Of a stretch of DNA of 64,000 bases, positions 56,016-64,000 are shown in pieces. The position numbers were made by a program, and so were the translations under genes. The first letter of the stretch is position 1. Every line of letters begins with the position of its first letter. The notes beneath the pieces are model-generated. The model made no database searches. It saw nothing but the letters and a program-made list of their open reading frames with translations, and was not told the origin of the DNA. Origin of the DNA: an uncultured Prevotellaceae bacterium (GTDB lineage: Bacteria; Bacteroidota; Bacteroidia; Bacteroidales; Bacteroidaceae); assembly GCA_900315075.1 (NCBI GenBank), contig OMXV01000005.1, positions 1 through 64,000 of the forward strand, given 5' to 3'.

Positions 56016-56414
56016 TCAACCTATTTTAATCACTTCAAGTTGTTCTTTCAATTGCTTGAGGGCATCGCGAGGGACACCACGAATCGTATAAATGTCGTGG
56101 CTACGACCATCTACGGTTGTGTTGGCTTTTTTCACCAAATGTTTTCCACCGAAGACAATCTTCTGTTCTGTCAGGTCTATCAACTGTACATAACGGCTGT
56201 TCACTATCAGACTTCGTCCAACACGGATAAACATGCTGGCATTTTCAAGTTCCTTGAATTTTTCCTCAAATCGGTGCAGTTGGGCACCTATGGTACGGCT
56301 GCGACCGTTAATCAGTACCAACTCACTGCTGTTGCCATCGGCCGAAACATACACGATGTCGTCGGCAGCAACACGCATCAGCAGCGTGGAATTCCTCATG
56401 ATAAACCATTCCAT
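56016..56414 (-). CDS. Stand-alone LytTR-type DNA-binding protein
   Basis: 132 residues made of one LytTR domain (about 15-115): VAADDIVYVSADGNSSELVL and FIRVGRSLIVNSRYVQLI are diagnostic. There is no receiver domain, so it is controlled by something other than direct phosphorylation, or by its abundance. It lies 3 bases after the ADP-ribosylglycohydrolase gene and 5 bases before the NAGPA-like gene, so the three form a tight operon. LytTR proteins often regulate envelope genes. Confidence 0.9.
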   Translation of the reverse strand: MEWFIMRNSTLLMRVAADDIVYVSADGNSSELVLINGRSRTIGAQLHRFEEKFKELENASMFIRVGRSLIVNSRYVQLIDLTEQKIVFGGKHLVKKANTTVDGRSHDIYTIRGVPRDALKQLKEQLEVIKIG

Positions 56415-56417
56415 AGG

Positions 56418-57485
56418 CTAATGTAAGATAGGGCTGATTTCACCTCGGTAAAGGTCGTCTGCCATGTGGAGAATGAGGTCGTGCATTTCCACATCATCCT
56501 TAAAGTGTTGGGGAATTGCCTCATAGCCGATGGCTGCTCCGAGAATGTTTCCACATACGGCTCCTGTGCTATCGCTGTCGCCAGGATGGTTTACAGCTGC
56601 GATGAGTGCTTCTTTGAAGTTGTCGAAATGTCGCAGAGCACAATAGAGAGCGATGACCAACGCCTCGTCGCCAACCCATCCCTCGCCAAGAGCGCTGATA
56701 TTTCTCAGATCGGGCTTGTCGTTGAGGAATTTCTCAATGGCTTGCTCAGTCTGTTGGCCCATATCGCTAACAGCGGAAGGGTATTGGGGGTATATGATTT
56801 TCATCATCTCAACACCCTCGCGGATATAGCTTACCAAGGCTTGACGTGAAGGCTGCTCGTCAAGTGCCAATCGGTAGATGATGTGCGACATTAACGCCGC
56901 TGGTATAAAGCCCAATGGATGTTGGTGGGTCATCTCTGCTGCATCTCCTGCGAGTTGGTCGGATGCCTCGATGCTCATACGTCTATCAACGACAGCATAG
57001 AGGGCAACAGGCGCTACGCGCATTACACCACCACAACCCTTGCTATTGTTGTTTGGTTTCCTTCCTGCGAAGATGTCACTCAAAGCACTCATACAGGTAT
57101 TGCCTGGTGCGCGTCGCTGGTTCAGTTCGGGAATATCCTGAATCCAGCAGTCATGATAGTCGCTCGATTTCTTGCCAATTTGTGTTAAGAACCACTCGAC
57201 GTAGGCACGGCATATGCCTTGTTTCATATCGTTGCCTTGTTTCACGGCATTGAGTATGCCATTAGCTGTGAAAAGTGTCATTTGAGTGTCATCGGAAACG
57301 ACAGCCTTACCTGACTGTCCCTCTCCAATCCAATGTTTCTTGGTGTCTAAGCGGGTAATGCCTCGTTCGCCATATTGGTTCTGAATCATTCTCATGGTAT
57401 AGAGAAATTCTACAGGGTATCCTAATGCGTCGCCGATAGCACCACCTATCAGTGAACCGCGTATTCTATCTTGTAATGTGTTCAT
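56418..57485 (-). CDS. ADP-ribosylglycohydrolase (DraG/ARH family)
   Basis: 355 residues. The di-magnesium-site motifs are intact: GGAIGDALGYPVEF (14-27), VSDDTQMTLF (about 63-72), and the C-terminal HPGDSDSTGAVCGNILGA (about 298-315). Such enzymes remove ADP-ribose from arginine or other residues, or from nucleic acid or small-molecule targets. First gene of an operon with a LytTR regulator and a NAGPA-like membrane protein. No ADP-ribosyltransferase gene is visible nearby, so the substrate is unknown. Confidence 0.92.
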   Translation of the reverse strand: MNTLQDRIRGSLIGGAIGDALGYPVEFLYTMRMIQNQYGERGITRLDTKKHWIGEGQSGKAVVSDDTQMTLFTANGILNAVKQGNDMKQGICRAYVEWFLTQIGKKSSDYHDCWIQDIPELNQRRAPGNTCMSALSDIFAGRKPNNNSKGCGGVMRVAPVALYAVVDRRMSIEASDQLAGDAAEMTHQHPLGFIPAALMSHIIYRLALDEQPSRQALVSYIREGVEMMKIIYPQYPSAVSDMGQQTEQAIEKFLNDKPDLRNISALGEGWVGDEALVIALYCALRHFDNFKEALIAAVNHPGDSDSTGAVCGNILGAAIGYEAIPQHFKDDVEMHDLILHMADDLYRGEISPILH

Positions 57486-57486
57486 T

Positions 57487-57560
57487 TTAGAATTTATGAG
57501 TTTGTGAGTTTTGGGGTTTATGAGTTTATGAGTTTTTTTGCTTGTGAGTTTTTGAATTTA
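57487..57560. repeat. TTATGAGTTTGTGAG phrase
   Basis: Imperfect copies of TTTATGAGTTTGTGAGTTTT lie just 5' of the ADP-ribosylglycohydrolase gene; same family as 22280-22325 and 30060-30116. Confidence 0.7.
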
Positions 57561-57616
57561 TAAGGTCAACCAGTTATACTAAAAAACGTTTCTAATGTCA
57601 GGTGGATTTCCTCATC

Positions 57617-57793
57617 TTACTCTTCCGTTTTGTGCTTTGTTTTCCTTGTATATATCTTTTTTGATTTATGCACCTTGTTAAAAGAATGGAAACCTGGCCC
57701 TAAAATGTCGTTGTAGGCTTCGCGATTGCCACGTCGCATGGCCTTGATGACATCCAAACTGGTCGCCTTTTTATTATTCTTATTCTTTTTCAT
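57617..57793 (-). CDS. Conserved-looking basic small protein, 58 residues
   Basis: The minus-strand ATG at 57793 starts MKKNKNNKKATSLDVIKAMR, and the frame ends at TAA (57617-57619). The composition is strongly basic, with SLDVIKAMRRGNREA and VHKSKKIYTRKTKHK. From memory, small Bacteroidota proteins with a very similar SLDV-KAMRR ... FHRVHKSKK pattern are widespread but uncharacterised; this needs a search. It lies upstream of the ADP-ribosylglycohydrolase on the same strand. Confidence 0.7.
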   Translation of the reverse strand: MKKNKNNKKATSLDVIKAMRRGNREAYNDILGPGFHSFNKVHKSKKIYTRKTKHKTEE

Positions 57794-57949
57794 AACTTCA
57801 CAACCGATTCTTTATTCTAATTGTTTGGCACAAAAATAATACTTTTTTTCCTAATCCTTGTCTTTTTATACGTATTTTTCTTCTTCTAGTTTTCAACTTT
57901 ACTTTCGTAGATTCATTTTTGTATGGTTATAAGGCTTTTAGGTCGCTTC

Positions 57950-57995
57950 ACTTCAAAAACCAATACGGAGGCACTAACTTTTGTTAGTACCTCCG
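57950..57995 (-). terminator. Terminator of the 83-residue gene
   Basis: CGGAGG-c-ACTAAC (57966-57978) pairs with GTTAGT-a-CCTCCG (57983-57995) around TTTT, with one mismatch. On the minus strand it is followed by TATTGGTTTTTG. Confidence 0.75.
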
Positions 57996-58024
57996 CATCA
58001 TTGTTCAGACATGAAATCTGGTAA

Positions 58025-58276
58025 TCAGACGATCGGTTGATAGCTGTCGCGTTCACCGGCGATGTAGGCGTTGCCATCTTCCAACAGATAAACGCTCAAA
58101 TCGGTGAAGTAGCCTGTCTTCTGCATTTGCTCTAATTCTTCCTTGGCTTCATTAGGAGTGGCAAAGGTTTTTGCTTTGCTCATCTCGTTGCAGAAAGCCA
58201 TGGTTTTTTCGTTCTCGCTGAATACAGAAATCCACTCGTTTTTCTCTCTGTCACCAATGATAAATGTCTTGCTCAT
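58025..58276 (-). CDS. Small hypothetical protein, 83 residues
   Basis: From the ATG at 58276 (MSKTFIIGDREKNEW); an upstream in-frame ATG at 58336 adds a Lys/Asn-rich tail from the leader and is less likely. Content is mixed alpha/beta: FIIGDREKNEWISVFSE, then ANEAKEELEQMQ-like helix and a final strand pair SVYLLEDGNAYIAGE. No membrane segment or signal. Own terminator follows. Family not recognised. Confidence 0.6.
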   Translation of the reverse strand: MSKTFIIGDREKNEWISVFSENEKTMAFCNEMSKAKTFATPNEAKEELEQMQKTGYFTDLSVYLLEDGNAYIAGERDSYQPIV

Positions 58277-58480
58277 ACGTTTGATTGTTTTAGGGTTTTT
58301 GATGTTGTCTTGTTTTCGTTTGTTTTTTCGATGCAAAAGTAATACTATTATCCATACTATATATCAACAATCTATGATTTTTCGACGTTAACGTTTACAT
58401 AAACACTTGAATATTGTGTTTTCAAAAGATAGAATCAGTTTGCGCTTATCCTCGATGAAAAATAGAAAATCTTTATCTGA

Positions 58481-58514
58481 TTGGCATTTAAAAGAATTGT
58501 TTTATGTAAATTTG
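58481..58514 (+). promoter_or_regulatory. Promoter giving a nearly leaderless HAD mRNA
   Basis: TAAATTTG (58507-58514) is an exact -7 match ending 5 bases before the ATG at 58519. TTGG (58481-58484) lies 22 bases upstream as a weak -33 box. Transcription would begin on or next to the start codon. Confidence 0.5.
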
Positions 58515-58518
58515 CAGC

Positions 58519-59133
58519 ATGATGGAAAGAAAGATAAAAAATATTATTTTTGACTATGGCAGGGTGTTGGTTGACTACAGCACAAAATATCTCTATGATA
58601 GTGTTTTCGCCGATAAGCAGGAAATGCAATGGTTTATCGACCATGTGGTGAATGCAGAGTTTCATACCACACTCGACTTAGGGTATCCTACCCAGGAGGT
58701 AATTGAGGAGTGGAAACGCCGCTTCCCCAAATATACGCGCGAATTGGAACTCTATGACACCGATTATTTACGGTTGGTAGGAGAGGAGATGCCAGGGATG
58801 CACCAACTGCTTACCGACCTTCACGAAGAGGGATTCCAGTTATATGGTCTCACCAACTGGGGACATAAATTCTGGCTCGTTTATAAGAAATATTCCATTT
58901 TCCAACTGCTTGATGGACAAGTAGTCTCAGGTGAGGAACATGTCGTCAAACCAGACCCGAAAATCTTCAATATCCTGCTCAATCGCTATGGTCTCAATCC
59001 CGAAGAAAGCATTTTCACTGACGATAGGGCTGAGAATGTAGAAGGTGCTCAGCAACTTGGCATCCATGGTATCGTTTTCCAAAATGCTGAGCAGTTGCGA
59101 GAGGAGATTGGAAAGTTAGTTAGGGGTTGTTAA
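58519..59133 (+). CDS. HAD-superfamily phosphatase, YihX-like
   Basis: 204 residues, class IA HAD hydrolase. Motif I IIFDYGRVLVD (nucleophile Asp near 11, with G in place of the second Asp as in YihX-type enzymes), motif II LTNWGH (about 112-117), motif III Lys in VVKPDPKIF and motif IV FTDDRAENVEGA. Likely a sugar-phosphate or nucleotide phosphatase in the cytoplasm. A start at the second Met (58522) is equally possible. It ends 8 bases before the convergent pectate-lyase gene. Confidence 0.88.
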   Translation: MMERKIKNIIFDYGRVLVDYSTKYLYDSVFADKQEMQWFIDHVVNAEFHTTLDLGYPTQEVIEEWKRRFPKYTRELELYDTDYLRLVGEEMPGMHQLLTDLHEEGFQLYGLTNWGHKFWLVYKKYSIFQLLDGQVVSGEEHVVKPDPKIFNILLNRYGLNPEESIFTDDRAENVEGAQQLGIHGIVFQNAEQLREEIGKLVRGC

Positions 59134-59141
59134 CTCCCGTA

Positions 59142-62100
59142 CTAAAACACCACTTTCCGTGTCTGGCTTTTGCCGTTGGACAGGATGAACCGTACCAAGT
59201 AGATGCCATGTGTGGGATGGAGAATGCGGGAACCATCCAAACTATAGTATTCTGTGCGAATAGGGATGTTACTTATGGTGTTTGTCTCAATGCCCGTGCC
59301 ATTGTCGATGAAATAGTCGATGGCGATAATAACGCATTGTTGTTCACCGGTGTTACGGAATGCTATTGAGTTGGCCAGATTGGGAAGTTCGAAACTCACA
59401 CAGTCCGGATTGCTGGTGTCTTTGGATGGTTGCAGAATGACAGAATTTGCCTCGGTATAGTCCACACCGCCTACAGAGCACCAGTAGCTCGTTCGGTTAG
59501 GAGACGACACATTAGTATAGCTCCAGAGTGTGATTTTTGTGGCACGGGCATTATCGGGCAAAAAGATGGTGTTTTCAGCTCCGTTGGAACATTTGATGGT
59601 GGTACGGTTGATGGTATTGCCGTTATAGACCACATTGATTTTGTCGGCACCATTATACGCTTTTGTCAGATTGCCTGTCAATACCATGGAAAAGTCCTCG
59701 GCATCATCGCCTACTACACCTACCAACATATTATTCACACCGCTATTGTCATACGAATCGGTGGCCATATCTCCCCATGTCAGTAGTGCTGTCTTCTTCT
59801 CAGGGGCAGGACCTGGTCCAGGTCCAACGTCAGGATTGTTTTCACCGCCTACGACTTTCAAAATGCCGTTGGTGTAAAGCTCCGAGGTATCCCACGTTTG
59901 TCCATCACCGGGGGTGGCTGGGATGATTTGCATGAAAGTACCTGTGAGAGAACCCTTGATGTCAAAAACTTGGAATTGCGTAGCATTATAAGGAGCCTCA
60001 TCAATCTTTCCATCGTTGATTTGAAGGATGGCGCCATTGGCAAGTGTGATGTTTCCTTTCACCGACACTGTGTTGCAGCCGCTGCGGGTAATAGGGATGC
60101 TCACAACACCGCCTTCATCCACTTGCAATGAACTGCCAAGCGTAAGTGTCTTTCCTTCTTGGGTGTCGTAGCCTGGACGAATGCTGCCGCCATTTTTTAC
60201 CGTAACGGCTCCGGCAATACTACCACAACCACCGAGAAGGGCCTCTTCTTCGACAGAAACTGCACCTGTTCCGCTGTTTTTCCCATCAACAATCAGACGA
60301 CCACCTTTTACTGTTGTATATCCTTTGTAGATGTTGTTGCCCGTGAGACGCCACATGCCATTTCCTTCTTTGATGATATTTGTTGTACCATCGTATTTCG
60401 AGGCTGTATTGCTGGCGCAGTTGTCTATTATTCCAGCAAAGGTCTCATCTGTATTGGCATTCCCTACATGCCATGTCATCACGTGGCCGGCTGTTTGTTT
60501 GCTTGAGCCGCTGAGGAAGGTCCCGGCATCGCCACTTAAACCACCTAAGTAAAGTTCACCGTTGGTATTCCAATAGACAATGCGGATGTTGCCTTTCAGC
60601 TGAATGATATTGTTGGGCATGCCTTGATAGGCATTATTGTTGAGCATTAGCTGCGAACCATTGTTGGTTGAACCTGTGCCACGAGCTACAAGTGTGCCAT
60701 AAAAGCCGCGCCAGTCGCCATTGATGTATTCGCGTACCCAGTTTGTTTCCCATTCCAGTGTTCCCGTGCCCGTGACCTTGCCTTTAATCGAACAGTTGCG
60801 GCAGAAATAAACCTTGGAATATGTGTCGGGGGCAACTTCGATAGGGAAGTCATATGTTGCATAGTTGTCATTGGGGTCTTGTGTGCGGAACTCACCACCG
60901 GCGAGTACCAGTTTCGATGACTGTCCTAAGGTGCAGATTTTGTCGCTCCAAAGGGTGGAGACACCATTGAGTTTCAGAATACCGCCTCGTACGATCGTTG
61001 GCCCTTCATAGCTGAAGAAGTCTTTTGTGGTGGGGGAGAGGGTTCCTGTGCCGTTGAGTACCAGTCCGGCGCTGCCTTCCATCTTGCCACCCATGCTTAA
61101 TGTGGCATTCTTTTCGATATTCAGTTCTGTCTCTCTCAGAAGGGTGGCACTGCGGTTGGTTGTGCTGCTGCCACCAGTATATAGCCAGGTGCCTCCGTTC
61201 CACACCCAGTTTTGGGCATAATCAAGGCTTGCACCCAATGCACTGGGAGTGCCACCGTTTTTCAGCGTGGGAATTACGATTGTACCACCATGGATGACGG
61301 TTGCACCAGTGTAGTCGTTGTCGGTTGAAAGGGTAAGTGTTCCGCTGCCAGCTTTGTTGACCGAACCATTGCCGCTGATTTTTCCGTTACCATTGAGGGT
61401 GAGCGATGCATCTCCACTGACCACTACTGAAGCAGGTGATAAAGTACCTGATAGTGATACAGTGGCATCTGCCGACATGGGGAAGAGTACCTTGCAACCA
61501 TCGCTATAGACACCTTCTTGCCAAGATTTACTGGTAGTGTCCCAGGTGCCGTCGCCACCTTTCCATGTGTAGTCCGCTTGGTAGTTGTCCACGTCGATAA
61601 TGTCGGCATATTCTGGATCTGTCTTCACAGTGGTCGCAGTATAGGCCGAATGTAGTTCGCCTTGATATGCACAGGCTCTCACATGATAAGCTGAGCCTGC
61701 AGTTAGGTCTTCACGGATGGTTAACGTTGCAATATTGGCGGCCGTTCTGCCCACTTCTGTGTAGGTGCCATCACGCTCTATCTCCACAATAAAACCATCT
61801 TCTCCCTCTGTCCAGTCGCGCCACTTTAGAGTAATGCTGTTGGTAGTGGCATCTGTCTGTTCAAGCAACTGAGGGGCACGCAAGAAACTATCCACCATGC
61901 TGTTGTCAATGCTGTTGATATAGTTCTCGATGTTGCTATAGCCATTGGCGGCTTTGGTCATCGCATCATTCTTCGTGGGGTCGGTACCATTGGTGTTCTC
62001 CCAACTGTCTGGCATGCCGTCGCCATCGCTGTCAATACGTGACTCGCCACTCCACACCGTCCATGTCGAGGGATTCCCAAATGGAAGGACATCCTCGGTG

Positions 62101-63185
62101 GAAATAAGTACGCCATCGGTGCCTAATGAGCGACATTCATCAACCATATAGCAGTCCACATAGTCGCGGTAGGGCAGTGAGGCTCCCACTGTGGGTAGAA
62201 GGTCATCGTACAAAGTGGTGGCAGAGATGATATCGAGAGAAGGGTAGGGATAGGGGGCAGTCTGGAAGGTGGGACCGCCACCATATTCGCTATAGGGAAT
62301 CTCGTATGGATTAAACTGACCGTCTTTGTTGCTGTCTTGCCAGTTGTCTGAGGCATAGATATTGAAGTCGCTATTGCCCGAGGTAATGGCATTACCACCA
62401 CCGGCAGGGCCATTGATAAACAGGTTTCCCTGCGTGTTGGCATAGCTCTTGCCACTGGAGTCACCACCCATCAGATAACAACCATTTTTCCAGTTATAGA
62501 CGATGTTGTTCACATATTGGTGAGCCCCTTTCACTTTGTTGTTGCGAGTGCCGTTATCGCAATAAAAGTTGCGGTAGAGGGTGATGCTGTCGGCTTGCAT
62601 CAGTCCACCGGCGGAGTGGGTGAGAAGACCTTGTCCGAAGATGCAGTTCATCAGCGTGATACTGTGCAGGTCGCCTTTGCCGTCGGGGTTGATAGAGAAA
62701 ACCTCGTCAAGGCCCCAGGAGAAAGAGCAATGGTCGAAAATCATATTGGTGCCATTGGAGATTCCGGCGCAGTCCTTACCGGATGAACCTCCCTTGCCCA
62801 TACGGAAACGCATATATCTGACGATGATATTTGAGGAGCCAGAGAAGGATACACCATCTCCATAGACGGTGATACCCTCACCTGGGGCGGTCTGTCCGGC
62901 TACATATAGATTTTTTGCAAATACAATTCGGCTGTTGATTTTGATGACACCTGCAACGTCGAATACCACAATACGGTTGGGCTGGCTAACTGCATCACGC
63001 AGCGAACCGGCTCCTGTGTCATTTAGGTTGGTAACGTGATAGACACTTCCGTTTCTACCACCGATGGCTGTGCTTCCCCATCCCATGGCACCAGGAAAAG
63101 CCAACTGTTGGCCCATCATATTAATGGTACTGAATAATGAAAAAACATAGAGGAGGAACCTCTTTGTGAAGTTTGCTCTTTTCAT
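59142..63185 (-). CDS. Giant secreted pectate-lyase-like protein with autotransporter-type repeats
   Basis: 1347 residues. Signal peptide 1-25. N-terminal right-handed beta-helix (about 27-380) of the polysaccharide lyase family 1/pectate-lyase type: GWGSTAIGGRNGSVYHVTNL, GAGSLRDAVSQ, RYMRFRMGK and DHCSFSWGLDE. A calcium-type loop DSDGDGMPDSWE follows (about 384-395), then a fibronectin III-like domain (about 440-525). Residues about 545-1140 are passenger-associated (PATR-like) beta strands: GSGTLTLSTDNDYTGATVI, VRGGILKLNG and GMWRLTGNNIYKGYTTVKGG. A further beta domain (about 1165-1295) and a type IX-like tail (YYSLDGSRILHPTHGIYLVRF) end the protein. Probably degrades pectin at the cell surface. 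Confidence 0.88.
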   Translation of the reverse strand: MKRANFTKRFLLYVFSLFSTINMMGQQLAFPGAMGWGSTAIGGRNGSVYHVTNLNDTGAGSLRDAVSQPNRIVVFDVAGVIKINSRIVFAKNLYVAGQTAPGEGITVYGDGVSFSGSSNIIVRYMRFRMGKGGSSGKDCAGISNGTNMIFDHCSFSWGLDEVFSINPDGKGDLHSITLMNCIFGQGLLTHSAGGLMQADSITLYRNFYCDNGTRNNKVKGAHQYVNNIVYNWKNGCYLMGGDSSGKSYANTQGNLFINGPAGGGNAITSGNSDFNIYASDNWQDSNKDGQFNPYEIPYSEYGGGPTFQTAPYPYPSLDIISATTLYDDLLPTVGASLPYRDYVDCYMVDECRSLGTDGVLISTEDVLPFGNPSTWTVWSGESRIDSDGDGMPDSWENTNGTDPTKNDAMTKAANGYSNIENYINSIDNSMVDSFLRAPQLLEQTDATTNSITLKWRDWTEGEDGFIVEIERDGTYTEVGRTAANIATLTIREDLTAGSAYHVRACAYQGELHSAYTATTVKTDPEYADIIDVDNYQADYTWKGGDGTWDTTSKSWQEGVYSDGCKVLFPMSADATVSLSGTLSPASVVVSGDASLTLNGNGKISGNGSVNKAGSGTLTLSTDNDYTGATVIHGGTIVIPTLKNGGTPSALGASLDYAQNWVWNGGTWLYTGGSSTTNRSATLLRETELNIEKNATLSMGGKMEGSAGLVLNGTGTLSPTTKDFFSYEGPTIVRGGILKLNGVSTLWSDKICTLGQSSKLVLAGGEFRTQDPNDNYATYDFPIEVAPDTYSKVYFCRNCSIKGKVTGTGTLEWETNWVREYINGDWRGFYGTLVARGTGSTNNGSQLMLNNNAYQGMPNNIIQLKGNIRIVYWNTNGELYLGGLSGDAGTFLSGSSKQTAGHVMTWHVGNANTDETFAGIIDNCASNTASKYDGTTNIIKEGNGMWRLTGNNIYKGYTTVKGGRLIVDGKNSGTGAVSVEEEALLGGCGSIAGAVTVKNGGSIRPGYDTQEGKTLTLGSSLQVDEGGVVSIPITRSGCNTVSVKGNITLANGAILQINDGKIDEAPYNATQFQVFDIKGSLTGTFMQIIPATPGDGQTWDTSELYTNGILKVVGGENNPDVGPGPGPAPEKKTALLTWGDMATDSYDNSGVNNMLVGVVGDDAEDFSMVLTGNLTKAYNGADKINVVYNGNTINRTTIKCSNGAENTIFLPDNARATKITLWSYTNVSSPNRTSYWCSVGGVDYTEANSVILQPSKDTSNPDCVSFELPNLANSIAFRNTGEQQCVIIAIDYFIDNGTGIETNTISNIPIRTEYYSLDGSRILHPTHGIYLVRFILSNGKSQTRKVVF

Positions 63186-63316
63186 AGGTTTTTAAGTAGT
63201 TTTTGATAGTTGCTTATTTTTTCTGCAAATATAAGCAAAATATCAGATTAAATATTTAATTTTGCAAAAAATGTGGTAATGAATGCCATATTATCACTCT
63301 AAAACAATTAGTAATT

Positions 63317-63769
63317 ATGAAACAAATACTTCTCGTTTTGTTCCTGTTTTTAGGAATTTCTGGTGTAAATGCTCAGAAAAATAGTATGAAAGTGGTGGTG
63401 ACGGATGATGGCTCATTAGTCGGACGTTATGTTCGACAGACCGATACCACCTATATTGCCAATCCTTTGGATTGGGAAGTGGAAGTGTCTAAAAAGAGCT
63501 CTCGGGTGGAAATATGGACACCGGAGAAAGGCAAGGGCTTTGTGGTGAGAAAGGATAGAGTACGTGGCAATATCAATGTACGTAAACAACCATCGATAAA
63601 GTCTGCTATCATAGATAAAATCACAGAGGCTGACGGGCAGAAAGATTATCCAGATTGCTTCTTTGACTGTCTTGGCAAGACAGGTGAATGGTTTAAAATC
63701 AGTATCAGAGGAAAGGAAGGTTACGTGCGCGAGGACCTCGTGGACTGGGCCGCTTATTTCGCCGACTGA
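63317..63769 (+). CDS. Secreted bacterial SH3-domain protein
   Basis: 150 residues with a signal peptide (1-19, NAQ). Residues about 75-145 match an SH3_3 domain: RGNINVRKQPSIKSAIIDKI and EWFKISIRGKEGYVREDLV are typical. These domains often bind peptidoglycan. The middle (SLVGRYVRQTDTTYIANPLDWEV) is unassigned. It is followed by a TTGACAAGTAAACAAG repeat stretch. Confidence 0.85.
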   Translation: MKQILLVLFLFLGISGVNAQKNSMKVVVTDDGSLVGRYVRQTDTTYIANPLDWEVEVSKKSSRVEIWTPEKGKGFVVRKDRVRGNINVRKQPSIKSAIIDKITEADGQKDYPDCFFDCLGKTGEWFKISIRGKEGYVREDLVDWAAYFAD

Positions 63770-63779
63770 TGAGCTGATT

Positions 63780-63824
63780 AGTTGACAAGTAAACAAGTTG
63801 ACAAGTAAACAAGTTGACAAGATA
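63780..63824. repeat. TTGACAAGTAAACAAG phrase
   Basis: Three near-exact copies of a TTGACAAGTAAACAAG unit follow the SH3-domain gene. Confidence 0.85.
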
Positions 63825-63902
63825 TTTGCGTCGTTGGTGGCGGTATTGTCTGAACTCCTATAACTCCTGAACTCTCACTAAGAACTCCCAAATTAACATC
63901 TT

Positions 63903-64000
63903 ATGACTTCCAAACTTAAAAACTCACTAGTATTAACCCTCGTTATAATAGCTTTCGTTGCTTGTAGGGTTTATGATAAGCCCCCATCGCTCAAAACACC
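63903..64000 (+). CDS. Lipoprotein, 5' end only
   Basis: ATG at 63903 opens a frame that runs off the window: MTSKLKNSLVLTLVIIAFVA, then Cys21 in a lipobox-like AFVAC followed by RVYDKPPSLK. It looks like a lipoprotein signal peptide. The N-terminal codons overlap a CAAACTTAAAAACTC phrase of the intergenic repeat type, so the true start may differ. Function cannot be judged. Confidence 0.6.
   Translation, partial: MTSKLKNSLVLTLVIIAFVACRVYDKPPSLKT

Overview
The window is chromosomal DNA from a member of the Bacteroidales, most likely a Prevotella-like gut or rumen anaerobe (inference). Several direct signs support this. Promoters have the Bacteroidota form TTTG-N19/20-TAnnTTTG, Shine-Dalgarno sequences are mostly absent, and secreted proteins end in type IX-like tails. 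The gene content is also typical: an AmgK/RapZ-C/MurU fusion, DUF6057, a BspA-like LRR protein, a GH10 xylanase carrying an inserted carbohydrate-binding module, and CE15. No insertion sequence, prophage, CRISPR array or rRNA was seen.

Layout. 1-2541: end of nrfA (ammonia-forming nitrite reductase) followed by ResB-like and CcsA-like cytochrome c assembly genes with overlapping stops and starts. 2645-7981: secreted GH10 xylanase, tRNA-Val, a 17-residue repeat (beta-flower-like) protein, a heptamer DNA array, an L,D-transpeptidase lipoprotein and uxaB. 8201-12398: a 200-bp long-hairpin element and a large single-chain restriction-modification enzyme, lying between uxaB and uxuBA. 12529-15422: uxuB and uxuA. 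15593-17368: rpsA. 17825-26988: a minus-strand run in the transcription order purU, hisH, hisA, hisF, hisIE, ftsE, lysC, lysA, GT2, rfbC. 27176-31869: LRR surface protein, an alternative sigma-70 factor, groS, groL. 31969-32146: a promoter-terminator pair that looks like an orphan small RNA. 32291-37500: rhamnose catabolism (rhaB, rhaA, transporter, convergent rhaD). 37737-43325: small membrane protein, the three-domain kinase/RapZ/uridylyltransferase fusion, guaA, CE15 glucuronoyl esterase. 43374-48111: tRNA-Ser, GT2 and the UDP-L-FucNAc genes capG, capF, capE. 48251-57793: peptidoglycan enzymes, DUF6057 plus a heme-motif TolB-like lipoprotein, ettA, and an operon of an ADP-ribosylglycohydrolase, a LytTR regulator and a NAGPA-like membrane protein. 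58025-64000: a small hypothetical, a HAD phosphatase, a giant pectate-lyase chimera, an SH3 protein and a truncated lipoprotein.

The genes fit a plant cell-wall degrader. GH10, CE15 and the pectate lyase release xylose, glucuronate and galacturonate-type sugars. UxaB, UxuB and UxuA carry hexuronates towards KDG, and RhaB/A/D use pectin rhamnose. NrfA with its assembly genes points to anaerobic nitrite respiration or detoxification.

A striking feature of the whole window is that gaps between genes are filled with a few families of low-complexity phrases (for example GGAGTTA heptamers, CAATTTTCAATCTT, AACCTCACAAACTC and CACAGAGGCACA). In at least two genes these phrases supply the last codons and the stop. 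The items most worth a second look are this repeat system, the 200-bp and 137-bp palindromic elements, the orphan small-RNA locus, the ADP-ribosylglycohydrolase/LytTR/NAGPA-like operon, the AmgK-RapZ-MurU fusion, the DUF6057/heme-TolB pair and the beta-flower-like protein.
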